6,336 nucleotides of DNA from Nitrospiraceae bacterium (GTDB lineage Bacteria; Nitrospirota; Nitrospiria; Nitrospirales; Nitrospiraceae). How positions within the stretch are numbered: position 1 is the first letter of the stretch; each line of letters begins with the position of its first letter. The stretch is taken from the NCBI GenBank assembly GCA_025934615.1, contig JAICXS010000122.1:1-6336 (forward strand), read 5' to 3'. Under the pieces are notes generated by a model. That model was not told where the DNA came from and did not search any database. It worked only from the letters and a program-made list of their open reading frames with translations. Both the position numbers and the translations under genes were made by a program. Below, piece after piece: positions 1 through 5,860 of this stretch.

Positions 1-1134
1 CTGGGTCTCATCCGACCGGAATCTGTCTCGACGGTCTCGGATGCCGAAGCCATTAAAATGATCTTCCTTCCTGGGTTTTCCACCGCGGACGTGGTCGGCG
101 ACGTGGCCGGCCGCGGGGTGGGAATGGATGTCGTGAAGGACACCCTGGAGAGTATCAATGGCCAAATAGAGGTGGAGACTGAACTCGGGGTGGGGACGAA
201 GTTTACCTTACGCCTTCCACTCACGCTGCTCATTTCAATGGCGCTTCTCGTACGCACTGGAAATCAACGTTATGCCTTGCCATTGCCGAATATCCGAGAA
301 GTGGTCATGCCGGTCGCCGGGTCGGTGCAGGACGTTGGCGGGCACCCGGTCTTACATATCGGGGATGAAGCCATTGACGTCCTCTCACTCTCACATATTT
401 TAGGCGTCGAGTCTTCCGCTAAGTTGGATGCCAGTCCGATCATTATCATTCGAACTGCCACTGGAATGCAGGGCATTGGAGTGGACGAATTATTGGGGCG
501 ACAGGAAATCGTCATCAAGGCACTCGGAACACTGAAGCCCTTCAAAGAATCAAGTTTTGTCGGCGCGACGATCGATCCGGAGGGCCGGGTTATTTTGGTC
601 TTGGACATCGCTCGTGTGTTGGCGGGGCGCGCTCGTAATAGTTTGGGAGTGCCGACGCTGGGTGCAATGCCTCTGCTGGCCGGTCCATCTCTCTCCAATC
701 CCAATTCCGATTCAGCGAGCGACCAGAGTGTCGGCGCTGCCCATGGCGGCATGCGACTTCTTTTGATCGACGACTCATTAAGTATCAGGAAGTTTGTCGG
801 CAAGATGCTGCAGGGAGCCGGATATGACGTCGAGACGGCGGTCGATGGAGAAGAAGGATTGCGAAAGGCATCCGCCGGCGGGTACCGCCTCATCATTACT
901 GATTTGGAAATGCCCAAGTTGAACGGGTATGAAGTCATTCAAGCTCTACGCGATCGGCCTCAAACAAAATCCACGCCGATCTTGGTCATGACCACCCGAG
1001 CGGGCGAAAAACATCGTCAAATGGCATTGAGCGTCGGCGCGTCCGGGTATATTGCGAAACCGGTCGAAGAACGAACGTTAATCCAGGAAGTGGGTCGTTG
1101 GGCAGGGCAGGCCACTGGGGCGAAGACGCAGTAA
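1..1134 (+). CDS. cheA: Hybrid chemotaxis histidine kinase CheA with C-terminal receiver domain (5'-partial)
   Basis: The frame is open from base 1 and ends at TAA 1132-1134, so only the last 377 residues are visible; the ATG at 58 is internal. Visible residues 1-75 are the end of the P4 ATP-binding domain, with the motif FLPGFST (22-28), the G box GRGVGMD (37-43) and GVGT (63-66) leading into LPLT. Residues about 77-212 are the P5 CheW-like domain that couples CheA to CheW and receptors. After a Ser/Pro/Asn-rich linker, residues 251-372 form a complete receiver: acidic pair D257/D258, phosphoacceptor D301, T331 and K353. CheA normally passes phosphate from its P1 histidine to CheY-type receivers; here one receiver is on the kinase itself, as in FrzE-like hybrids, and could be an output or a phosphate sink. 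The P1 to P3 domains and catalytic N box lie outside the window, so activity cannot be judged. It heads the visible operon. Confidence 0.95.
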   Translation: MGLIRPESVSTVSDAEAIKMIFLPGFSTADVVGDVAGRGVGMDVVKDTLESINGQIEVETELGVGTKFTLRLPLTLLISMALLVRTGNQRYALPLPNIREVVMPVAGSVQDVGGHPVLHIGDEAIDVLSLSHILGVESSAKLDASPIIIIRTATGMQGIGVDELLGRQEIVIKALGTLKPFKESSFVGATIDPEGRVILVLDIARVLAGRARNSLGVPTLGAMPLLAGPSLSNPNSDSASDQSVGAAHGGMRLLLIDDSLSIRKFVGKMLQGAGYDVETAVDGEEGLRKASAGGYRLIITDLEMPKLNGYEVIQALRDRPQTKSTPILVMTTRAGEKHRQMALSVGASGYIAKPVEERTLIQEVGRWAGQATGAKTQ

Positions 1135-1156
1135 GCGGTGCAAGGGTCTTGTAAAG

Positions 1157-1163
1157 AAGGGAG
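1157..1163 (+). promoter_or_regulatory. Ribosome-binding site for the first CheW-like gene
   Basis: AAGGGAG lies six bases before GTG 1170. It decides for this start over the in-frame ATG at 1218, which has no comparable site in front of it. Confidence 0.7.
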
Positions 1164-1169
1164 CGGAGA

Positions 1170-1781
1170 GTGAGTCTTCGAGGGCGTGAACGCGCGGTCG
1201 TACCTGTCGCTCAGGTGATGGAGTTTTTGATGCTGGCATGCGGACAGACTCTCTTTGCCCTGCAGGCAGATATGGTCCGGAGTGTTATCCGTCCGGAGGA
1301 AGGCGACGCAGAGGGCATACTGTCGACATTTGGTATTGCCACGCCGGCGGTGCATTTATCGGAGCGCTTCGGACTTACAGGTTCCTATCTTTCTCAGGAA
1401 TCGAGAATAGTAGTGTGCGGAACGCAGGCGGCACACGTCGCGTTCCGAGTCGATGGCGTGCTCGGATTGCACGACATCGACGCAACGAAGATCAAGTCGC
1501 TCTTGCCGCATTTCACTGGGCCAGAGCGCCGCTGGATCGCCGGCATGTTCTCGTTTCAGCAGACCATTGCACTGATTCTTCATACCCGTTGGCTGCTGAG
1601 TGACGATCGTGGCAGCCGTGCCTTGTCTTCTCCCAGTCTTGAACCCCATGGGCACCGACCCGAAGCCCTTTCGCCAACCATCATGGACGTGGCGACGGAT
1701 CAGCGCGATACTCTGGATTGGAATGAAATTGAATTTGAGGAAGTGACCGATGCCGACGACACTCCCTGGGCTCAGATCTAG
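1170..1781 (+). CDS. CheW-like adaptor protein, divergent, with acidic C-terminal tail
   Basis: This 203-residue protein begins at GTG, 35 bases after the cheA stop. Residues about 17-145 read as a CheW domain: the opening strand pair (EFLMLACGQTLFALQ), a middle segment matching the usual 'PVIDL' strand (TPAVHLSERFGL, 58-69), the VDGVLGL segment and a closing strand around IALILHTRWLL. CheW domains have no enzymatic activity; they bridge CheA P5 and receptor tips in signalling arrays. The conserved Arg-Gly before the middle strand is replaced by F54-G55, so receptor or CheA contacts may be altered. The last 55 or so residues are extra to the family; they are low in complexity and then strongly acidic (around DWNEIEFEEVTDADD). 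Its final 32 bases overlap the next gene. The fold assignment comes from pattern and context rather than strong motif identity. Confidence 0.82.
   Translation: MSLRGRERAVVPVAQVMEFLMLACGQTLFALQADMVRSVIRPEEGDAEGILSTFGIATPAVHLSERFGLTGSYLSQESRIVVCGTQAAHVAFRVDGVLGLHDIDATKIKSLLPHFTGPERRWIAGMFSFQQTIALILHTRWLLSDDRGSRALSSPSLEPHGHRPEALSPTIMDVATDQRDTLDWNEIEFEEVTDADDTPWAQI
1737..1743 (+). promoter_or_regulatory. Ribosome-binding site for the second CheW-like gene, inside the first
   Basis: GAGGAAG sits six bases before ATG 1750 and is embedded in the coding sequence of the upstream CheW-like gene. It supports the long start, with a 32-base gene overlap, over the internal ATG at 1819. Confidence 0.7.
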
Positions 1782-2265
1782 GAAGGCTACGCAAGACCCC
1801 GCCAGGGTCAAGCCGGTCATGCTGCTCGTCTTCTCCGTGGGAGGGCGTCGGATGGCGGCGCGTGCCAGTGACGTAGGCGGCATTTGGCCGTGGACCGATG
1901 GGGTGTCGATTCCTAGCGGGACCCCTCATATCAGTGCCGTCCTCAAGCGGGGAGAAGACATTCTTCCGGTGTTTGATTTGGCGGGCCGACTCAACGTGCA
2001 GGTCAAAGGTGTCCCGCTCTTGTGTTTAATCGCGAAGCGAAAGGACGGTCTGATGGCCGTGTGTATCGATGGCGACATTCCAACGCTGCAATCGGTCAGC
2101 GAGGCGAGCATCCGTCCCGTCGCCTGGAAGGATTCCGACGTGATTGGAACGTGTCGAATTGAAGCCGAAGAATTGCCGGTGTATTCATTGGCCCATTTGG
2201 GGCTCAATGCGAGATCTCTCGACGGAGAGAGCGGAGGTTCCCATGCCAAAAGTTCTTGTTGCTGA
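1750..2265 (+). CDS. cheW: CheW-like adaptor protein, second copy
   Basis: This is a 171-residue protein. After a basic N-terminal stretch of about 22 residues (R9, R11, K12, R19, K21), the CheW domain runs from residue 24 to about 155. It opens with MLLVFSVGGRRMAARASDV. The conserved segment AVLKRGEDILPVFDL (63-77) keeps the R67-G68 pair that the first copy has lost. Later come AVCIDGDI and the closing ELPVYSLAHLGL. The expected role is coupling CheA to receptors. The two copies are clearly different in sequence, so they are not a recent duplication and may bind different partners. The protein ends in a short Gly/Ser-rich tail with two terminal cysteines; this tail is encoded in the 23-base overlap with the next gene and just before it. 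Translation is probably coupled on both sides. Confidence 0.85.
   Translation: MPTTLPGLRSRKATQDPARVKPVMLLVFSVGGRRMAARASDVGGIWPWTDGVSIPSGTPHISAVLKRGEDILPVFDLAGRLNVQVKGVPLLCLIAKRKDGLMAVCIDGDIPTLQSVSEASIRPVAWKDSDVIGTCRIEAEELPVYSLAHLGLNARSLDGESGGSHAKSSCC
2233..2237 (+). promoter_or_regulatory. Ribosome-binding site for the coiled-coil response regulator
   Basis: GGAGG lies five bases before ATG 2243, inside the second CheW-like gene. It fixes the start at the beginning of the receiver domain and argues against the in-frame ATG at 2144, which would add 33 residues unrelated to a receiver. Confidence 0.8.
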
Positions 2266-3337
2266 CGATAGTATTACGGTTCGGAAAGTAGCTGAACGGC
2301 TTCTCACGGAAGCCGGGATGGAAGTGGCGCTCGCCGCCAGTGGAGAAGAGGCTATGGCTTATCTCTCCACAGAACATCCGGACTTCATCATTTCCGACGT
2401 CATCATGCCGGATAAAAGTGGCTATGATGTCTGCCGGTTTGTGCGATCACAAGCCACCCTGGCCGATACGCCGGTCTTGTTGATTTCAGGCATCGTGAAC
2501 GATGAAGTGAGCCGGCAGGCCGAATCGTGTCGGGCCAACGGCGTGCTGAAAAAGCCGTTTCAGGGCGCGTCCCTTCAGGATCGCGTTCGCGACATGCTCG
2601 CTAAACAAACCGAGAAGGAGGCGCCGATCGTCACCTCCCCTTCGGCGACCGTCCCTTCGAATGGTGACGCATCGGCTCCTGACTTGGCGCCGCCTTCATC
2701 GGAGGACCCTTCAGTCATCATGTCGGGACCGAAAGCTTATCGCATTACAGAAGAACAGTTGCAGTCCTTCCGCCAGTCGTCCACCCGAATTAAAGAATTG
2801 GAAAGCCTGCTGGAGGAAGAAAAAGGCAGGTCGGCTCGGATGAGTGAACAAGTGGAGCAAGCGACTCAAAGAGAGGGTCGAATTGGAGAGATGGAAGCGT
2901 CTCTGGCTGCGTATCAGCGCAAGATTGAAGAACTGTCGGCTCACGGCGAACGGCTCAGCGGCGTCGAGAGACGAAATCTTGAGCTGGAATCCTTAGTAGC
3001 GGAATTGCGGACCGCCTCAATGACCGTTCAAACGCCCGCGGCGCCCAGTGAGAACCATGTCACGATGGAAGCCTTACAGGCGTTGCTCTCCGATCAGCAG
3101 CAACGATTGGCGGAGTTGGCACGCGAAGTAATGACGCATGGGGAGTCGAGCGAACGTTTCAAGACGCTTGAACTGGCGTTGGCAGAAGAGCAAACGCGCG
3201 CGTCCAACTTGGCCACGCGGTGTACGGATCTTGAGCAAGAACTGGTACGTGCCAATGGGCGCGCGGAAGAATGCGCGAATCTGCTGGAGAAAATCGGCCG
3301 CTTAGCCGGCAGTCCGGATGAGGGTCGGAATCGATGA
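2243..3337 (+). CDS. Response regulator: CheY-like receiver fused to a long coiled coil
   Basis: This 364-residue protein has two parts. Residues 1-120 are a complete receiver domain: acidic pair D8/D9, phosphoacceptor D52 in ISDVIMP, the switch residue S82 and K104 in KKPF. All key residues are present, so phosphorylation by the adjacent CheA is expected. Residues about 121-160 are a Pro/Ala/Ser-rich linker. From about residue 166 to 357 the chain is rich in Glu, Gln, Arg and Leu with heptad-like spacing (for example RIKELESLLEEEKGR), broken once near 255-272 by a Thr/Pro/Ala stretch. This predicts two coiled-coil segments. There is no DNA-binding, GGDEF or other enzymatic domain, so output is probably by protein-protein contact, such as dimerisation or localisation. 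The start overlaps the upstream CheW-like gene by 23 bases. The coiled-coil call is by eye. Confidence 0.92.
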   Translation: MPKVLVADDSITVRKVAERLLTEAGMEVALAASGEEAMAYLSTEHPDFIISDVIMPDKSGYDVCRFVRSQATLADTPVLLISGIVNDEVSRQAESCRANGVLKKPFQGASLQDRVRDMLAKQTEKEAPIVTSPSATVPSNGDASAPDLAPPSSEDPSVIMSGPKAYRITEEQLQSFRQSSTRIKELESLLEEEKGRSARMSEQVEQATQREGRIGEMEASLAAYQRKIEELSAHGERLSGVERRNLELESLVAELRTASMTVQTPAAPSENHVTMEALQALLSDQQQRLAELAREVMTHGESSERFKTLELALAEEQTRASNLATRCTDLEQELVRANGRAEECANLLEKIGRLAGSPDEGRNR

Positions 3338-3358
3338 CCGTGGTCCTTCGGTGGTCGT
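3334..3358 (+). other. Possible hairpin across the regulator stop codon
   Basis: ATGACCG (3334-3340) can pair with TGGTCGT (3352-3358), including two G-T pairs, around an 11-base loop. It spans the TGA of the coiled-coil regulator. The T-rich run lies about 15 bases further on, so it is not a clear terminator. Confidence 0.2.
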
Positions 3359-3381
3359 GAGACGAGCATTGCTCTTTTTCT

Positions 3382-4401
3382 ATGTCCAGTACTGCTCATG
3401 AAGATACGTTTCTCGATGAAGTGTTGGGACTTTTTGTATTGGAAGCGCAAGAATGGATTAACCAAAGCAACACTGCCCTGCTCGAATTAGAACACCACCC
3501 CGTTTCCAACCGAAAAAACAAACTGTATGAGACCATCGTGTGCGGGATCACGAACCTTGGTGGTTCGGCCGCCACCGTGGAATTGCGCGATCTCGAAAAA
3601 CTCGCGTTCGGATTGCTTCCGCTGTTGCAGACGATGCAGGCATTGAATGGAAGGACCACCGCCGCGCAACTCGGCGCGTTGAGGGAGGGTTTTAACGGCA
3701 TTATTGCGGCGGTAATGACTCTGGGCGACATGAAGATCGGACGTGTGCCGAATTTGGATCAGATTCTGAAGCGGGTAACCGAGGTGGCCGCAGAGCCCGC
3801 TGTAGATGCCCAGCCCCTCTTTGCGCCTCCTGTTGAATCCTCCACGCCGATGTCGGCTTCTCCGCCTTCAACCAGTGTCATGGATCGACTCGCTGAATTT
3901 CAGCGCCATCATCCGGGAACATCTGACCTCACGCATATGGCGGAAGCCATTGTCCGGAGAGCCAAACGTGATTATGGAGAAAGAGGGTGGCGATTGATCG
4001 ATGCCACGGTGGTGAACCAAATCGTGCAAGAACTCGACCGGTCAGACGAGCAATTTATAAGCGAGGTTCGTAAACGGGTTCCCACGATAGCCGACATCTT
4101 TGACGACTGCACATCGTCTCATACCGATATGCTGCGTTCCGACGGACCGATGGACACGCTTCTGCAAGAAGTGCAGGCCTTGCATGAGGCAGCGCGGACC
4201 TGTGAGGCGAAACCGGTTATGCAGTTTTTTCACGGCTTGCACAGTTTTCTCACGATAGTGTCTCAGCGCGCGATAGACGTTCCTCCACCGAGATTAGAAG
4301 CTGTCGCAGCTCGAATGAAACGGATTGTCCCCATCGCCGAACAATGGATTGAAATCGGAAAAAAAGAGCGCGCTGCGGTCCAACAGCTTGTCCAGTCATG
4401 A
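3382..4401 (+). CDS. HPt-like protein lacking the phosphorylatable histidine, with helical C-terminal region
   Basis: This is a 339-residue protein. Residues about 8-125 resemble the HPt (P1) domain of CheA: FLDEVLGLFVLEAQEW, then a helix with LGGSAATVELRDLEKLAF (59-76) that aligns without gaps to the usual HTLKGSA helix and the helix after it. Aligning on GSA puts Thr57 where the phosphorylated His should be and Gly60 where Lys should be, and no His occurs between residues 40 and 174. It therefore cannot carry phosphate in the usual way. A Pro/Ser/Ala linker (about 137-165) leads to a helical region with no family I recognise, which contains H284 and H287 (FFHGLHSFL). It is the last gene of the cluster, 44 bases after the regulator. 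An in-frame TGA at 3358 and the absence of other start codons fix ATG 3382, although the bases before it (GCTCTTTTTCT) hold no Shine-Dalgarno motif. A docking or phosphate-competitor role is inference. Confidence 0.85.
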   Translation: MSSTAHEDTFLDEVLGLFVLEAQEWINQSNTALLELEHHPVSNRKNKLYETIVCGITNLGGSAATVELRDLEKLAFGLLPLLQTMQALNGRTTAAQLGALREGFNGIIAAVMTLGDMKIGRVPNLDQILKRVTEVAAEPAVDAQPLFAPPVESSTPMSASPPSTSVMDRLAEFQRHHPGTSDLTHMAEAIVRRAKRDYGERGWRLIDATVVNQIVQELDRSDEQFISEVRKRVPTIADIFDDCTSSHTDMLRSDGPMDTLLQEVQALHEAARTCEAKPVMQFFHGLHSFLTIVSQRAIDVPPPRLEAVAARMKRIVPIAEQWIEIGKKERAAVQQLVQS

Positions 4402-4430
4402 CCAGGACACCCAGAGGCTCTCCCGTATCT

Positions 4431-4453
4431 GATGCGAGAATGCCTTCTGCATC
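4431..4453 (+). terminator. Hairpin after the operon, weak terminator candidate
   Basis: GATGC (4431-4435) pairs with GCATC (4449-4453), and AGAA (4437-4440) pairs with TTCT (4445-4448), with one bulged G and a TGCC loop. It lies 30 bases after the stop of the HPt-like gene. The only T-rich stretch (CATTTTATC, from about 4470) is well downstream, so intrinsic termination is uncertain. Confidence 0.35.
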
Positions 4454-4605
4454 CCAAGAACCCCTCCTTCATTTTATCTCTGTTACAGCCTAGACCTTCA
4501 CTTCAGTTCATTCACAGCGCTAGTGAGGTTAGAGCAATGAAGGCGCTCCGCTGACCAACGCCTCGCGATGTTGGAAATCGACACTGTCTATGTCAACATG
4601 AGACT

Positions 4606-4623
4606 CCCTCCATGGTGGGAGGG
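4606..4623 (+). promoter_or_regulatory. Hairpin in the slp leader
   Basis: CCCTCC (4606-4611) pairs perfectly with GGAGGG (4618-4623) around a six-base loop. It lies 43 bases before the slp start. If within the transcript it would be a stable structure close to the ribosome-binding site. The GGAGGG arm itself resembles a Shine-Dalgarno sequence but precedes no start codon at the right distance. Confidence 0.3.
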
Positions 4624-4653
4624 TACGCGGAAATTGGGGGCACAGCTTAGTAG

Positions 4654-4659
4654 AGGGAG
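4654..4659 (+). promoter_or_regulatory. Ribosome-binding site for slp
   Basis: AGGGAG lies seven bases before GTG 4667. It decides for this start over ATG 4568 (no site) and ATG 4712 (no site, and a signal peptide without a basic N-terminus). Confidence 0.7.
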
Positions 4660-4666
4660 ATTAACC

Positions 4667-5233
4667 GTGGAAAGTAAGATCGTTTCGCAAATACATTACA
4701 CTAGCCCGGCGATGTCCATTGCAATTGTGTGCCTGATCTCCGCCTGCTCCACGGTGATCCCGAGCCGGTACGTTGACCAAGCCGAACCCAGTGTCACACT
4801 GACAGCCCTCGCCTCAAATCCGGATGCATACAGGGAGAAAGTCGTGATCCTAGGCGGCGTGATCGTCGAGGAAAAGCAGGATGGCGAACAGGTCCTCCTT
4901 CGGCTGAAGAATAGACCCTTGGATAAAGATTATCGGCCGCATCGTCCGCTGTCTCTTGATGGCCCGGAAGCGGGATATTATTGGGTGAGAATTCGCCGGA
5001 GTGATCTTCCGGAACAGTCTCGTCAGTGGGCTCGAGTAACGGTGGTAGGCCAGGTTTCGGACAAGCGGCTTAATGCGGCAGGTTCATCAGGCACGACCGA
5101 GCCCGTCCTGGAAGCCCTCTACTTACGCGGATGGGGAGACACAGTCATGGATAACAATACCTCAACCGTCAGAGCCGATCGCAATCGGCTGATTACAGTG
5201 CCGAAAGGAGCGAGAGGTGAGTTTAGCCAATAG
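4667..5233 (+). CDS. slp: Slp-family outer-membrane lipoprotein
   Basis: This 188-residue lipoprotein starts at GTG. Residues 1-26 are a signal peptide with Lys4 and the hydrophobic run MSIAIVCLISA, ending in the lipobox ISA-C27. Ser follows the cysteine, and no Asp inner-membrane retention signal is present. The mature part fits the Slp family (type protein E. coli Slp, a starvation-inducible outer-membrane lipoprotein). It has a segment of the TLTALASNPDAYREKVVILGG type, then 'RPLD' and later WARVTVVGQV before a strand near EALYLRGWG. These proteins are thought to be small beta-rich, membrane-anchored domains whose biochemical role is not established. The C-terminal tail beyond about residue 155 is polar and low in conservation. 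The gene ends in a double stop (TAGTAA). It is separated from both neighbours by more than 250 bases, so it is probably its own transcription unit, unrelated to the chemotaxis genes. Confidence 0.85.
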   Translation: MESKIVSQIHYTSPAMSIAIVCLISACSTVIPSRYVDQAEPSVTLTALASNPDAYREKVVILGGVIVEEKQDGEQVLLRLKNRPLDKDYRPHRPLSLDGPEAGYYWVRIRRSDLPEQSRQWARVTVVGQVSDKRLNAAGSSGTTEPVLEALYLRGWGDTVMDNNTSTVRADRNRLITVPKGARGEFSQ

Positions 5234-5312
5234 TAAATCATGATCAGTATTGTTTCTGTTCGCCACTAGAGCAAGCGTGCGTAGTGCGGACAGTGAAATG
5301 AATTGCTTCTTG

Positions 5313-5334
5313 GAACCTTGGTCTTAGGTTCTTT
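5313..5334 (+). terminator. Hairpin plus short T run downstream of slp, possible terminator
   Basis: GAACCT (5313-5318) pairs with AGGTTC (5326-5331) around a seven-base loop and is followed by TTT. It lies 79 bases after the slp stop codon. The stem is short and the T run is only three bases, so this is a weak call. Confidence 0.3.
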
Positions 5335-5373
5335 CGCGGACAGTTTCGCTCTGAGGATTCCCAAGAGGTTTCT

Positions 5374-5388
5374 TTCTCTTAAAGAGAA
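5374..5388. repeat. 15-base palindrome, possible operator
   Basis: TTCTCTT and AAGAGAA form a perfect inverted repeat around one central A, about 100 bases before the response regulator gene at 5489. The symmetry would suit a dimeric regulator's binding site. The alternative is chance in a purine/pyrimidine-biased stretch. Confidence 0.25.
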
Positions 5389-5488
5389 GCGAGCAGCCCC
5401 ACCGCGATTTTCGATGTAAGAAACTAACCCGTCTTGAGCGAGCCTCACGCCGATACCATGTTCTGCTTATCCGTGTGATACTCAAGAC

Positions 5489-5860
5489 ATGCGCATTCTC
5501 TTAATCGACGATGATCCGCTGCTCCTTGAAGCCTTACCGCCCGCATTGACGCGGCGGCTTCCTCATAGCGATATCACGACCGCGTTGTGCCCGCAGGACG
5601 GATTGCACCACCTGGAACAGGAGCGCTTCGACGTAGTCATTACAGACTTATTGATGTCGGGAATGCCGGGAGATGAACTGACCTGTCGCATTAAGACTCT
5701 TGCTCACCGTGTCCCCGTGATTCTCATCACCGGTGTTCCGGAATCTCCCGGAGAAGTACTTCCGGCCCATCTCTTTGCTGTCGTGCGCAAGCCTTTTGAC
5801 ATCGCTGTCTTGGTCCAGACGATAGTAGCCGCATCGGATTCGTCCAATTTGGCATCATGA
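5489..5860 (+). CDS. Single-domain response regulator (CheY-like receiver only)
   Basis: This is a 123-residue protein consisting of one receiver domain. The acidic residues D7/D8/D9 follow the first strand (RILLIDDDP), D53 is the phosphoacceptor in VITDLLM, T81 lies in ILITG and K101 in RKPFD, so all catalytic positions are present. After D53 the usual 'MPxMxG' pattern reads MSGMPG, with Ser57 at the normal Pro position. The chain stops six or seven residues after the last helix, so there is no output domain. It could act by binding a partner, as CheY or Spo0F do, or be a REC-HTH regulator cut short (see the frame at 5857). The ATG has only a weak site before it (CAAGA, too close) and no other in-frame start is near. 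No kinase gene is adjacent on the + strand; a partner may lie elsewhere, and phosphorylation by the chemotaxis CheA is possible but unsupported. Confidence 0.9.
   Translation: MRILLIDDDPLLLEALPPALTRRLPHSDITTALCPQDGLHHLEQERFDVVITDLLMSGMPGDELTCRIKTLAHRVPVILITGVPESPGEVLPAHLFAVVRKPFDIAVLVQTIVAASDSSNLAS

Larger units (their letters stand above)
4402..4666. other. Intergenic region between the chemotaxis operon and slp
   Basis: These 265 bases hold no convincing coding frame. The frame that would extend slp upstream to ATG 4568 lacks a ribosome-binding site there and would bury the signal peptide. Two hairpins are described separately. I see no good sigma-70 promoter; TTCACT at 4497 with CTAGTG at 4520 is too weak to call. 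An slp promoter must lie here if slp is transcribed independently. Confidence 0.5.
5234..5488. other. Intergenic region between slp and the single-domain regulator
   Basis: These 255 bases hold a hairpin (5313-5331) and a palindrome (5374-5388), listed separately. A weak promoter-like pair, TTGAGC at 5434-5439 and CATGTT at 5457-5462 with 17 bases between, could serve the gene at 5489 but matches the consensus poorly. On the - strand a short frame has an intriguing histidine-kinase-like ring (see findings) but no ribosome-binding site and no proper length. Confidence 0.4.

Noticed and set aside
270..938. 222-codon frame on the - strand opposite cheA
   Set aside because: It is wholly antisense to the well-supported CheA P5 and receiver domains, shows no domain of its own and has the composition of a shadow frame.
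1356..1883. 175-codon frame on the - strand opposite the CheW-like genes
   Set aside because: It overlaps two supported + strand genes, has no recognisable domain and no ribosome-binding site that I can see.
2144..2242. Upstream start for the coiled-coil regulator
   Set aside because: It would add 33 residues lying inside the second CheW gene in another frame; ATG 2243 has GGAGG at the right distance and begins exactly at the receiver domain.
3094..3465. - strand frame spanning the regulator/HPt junction
   Set aside because: It is a shadow of the Arg/Glu-rich coiled-coil codons, is rich in Ser and Arg, and has no domain.
4568..4666. Upstream start for slp at ATG 4568
   Set aside because: It would put 33 extra residues before the signal peptide and has no ribosome-binding site, while GTG 4667 has AGGGAG seven bases upstream.
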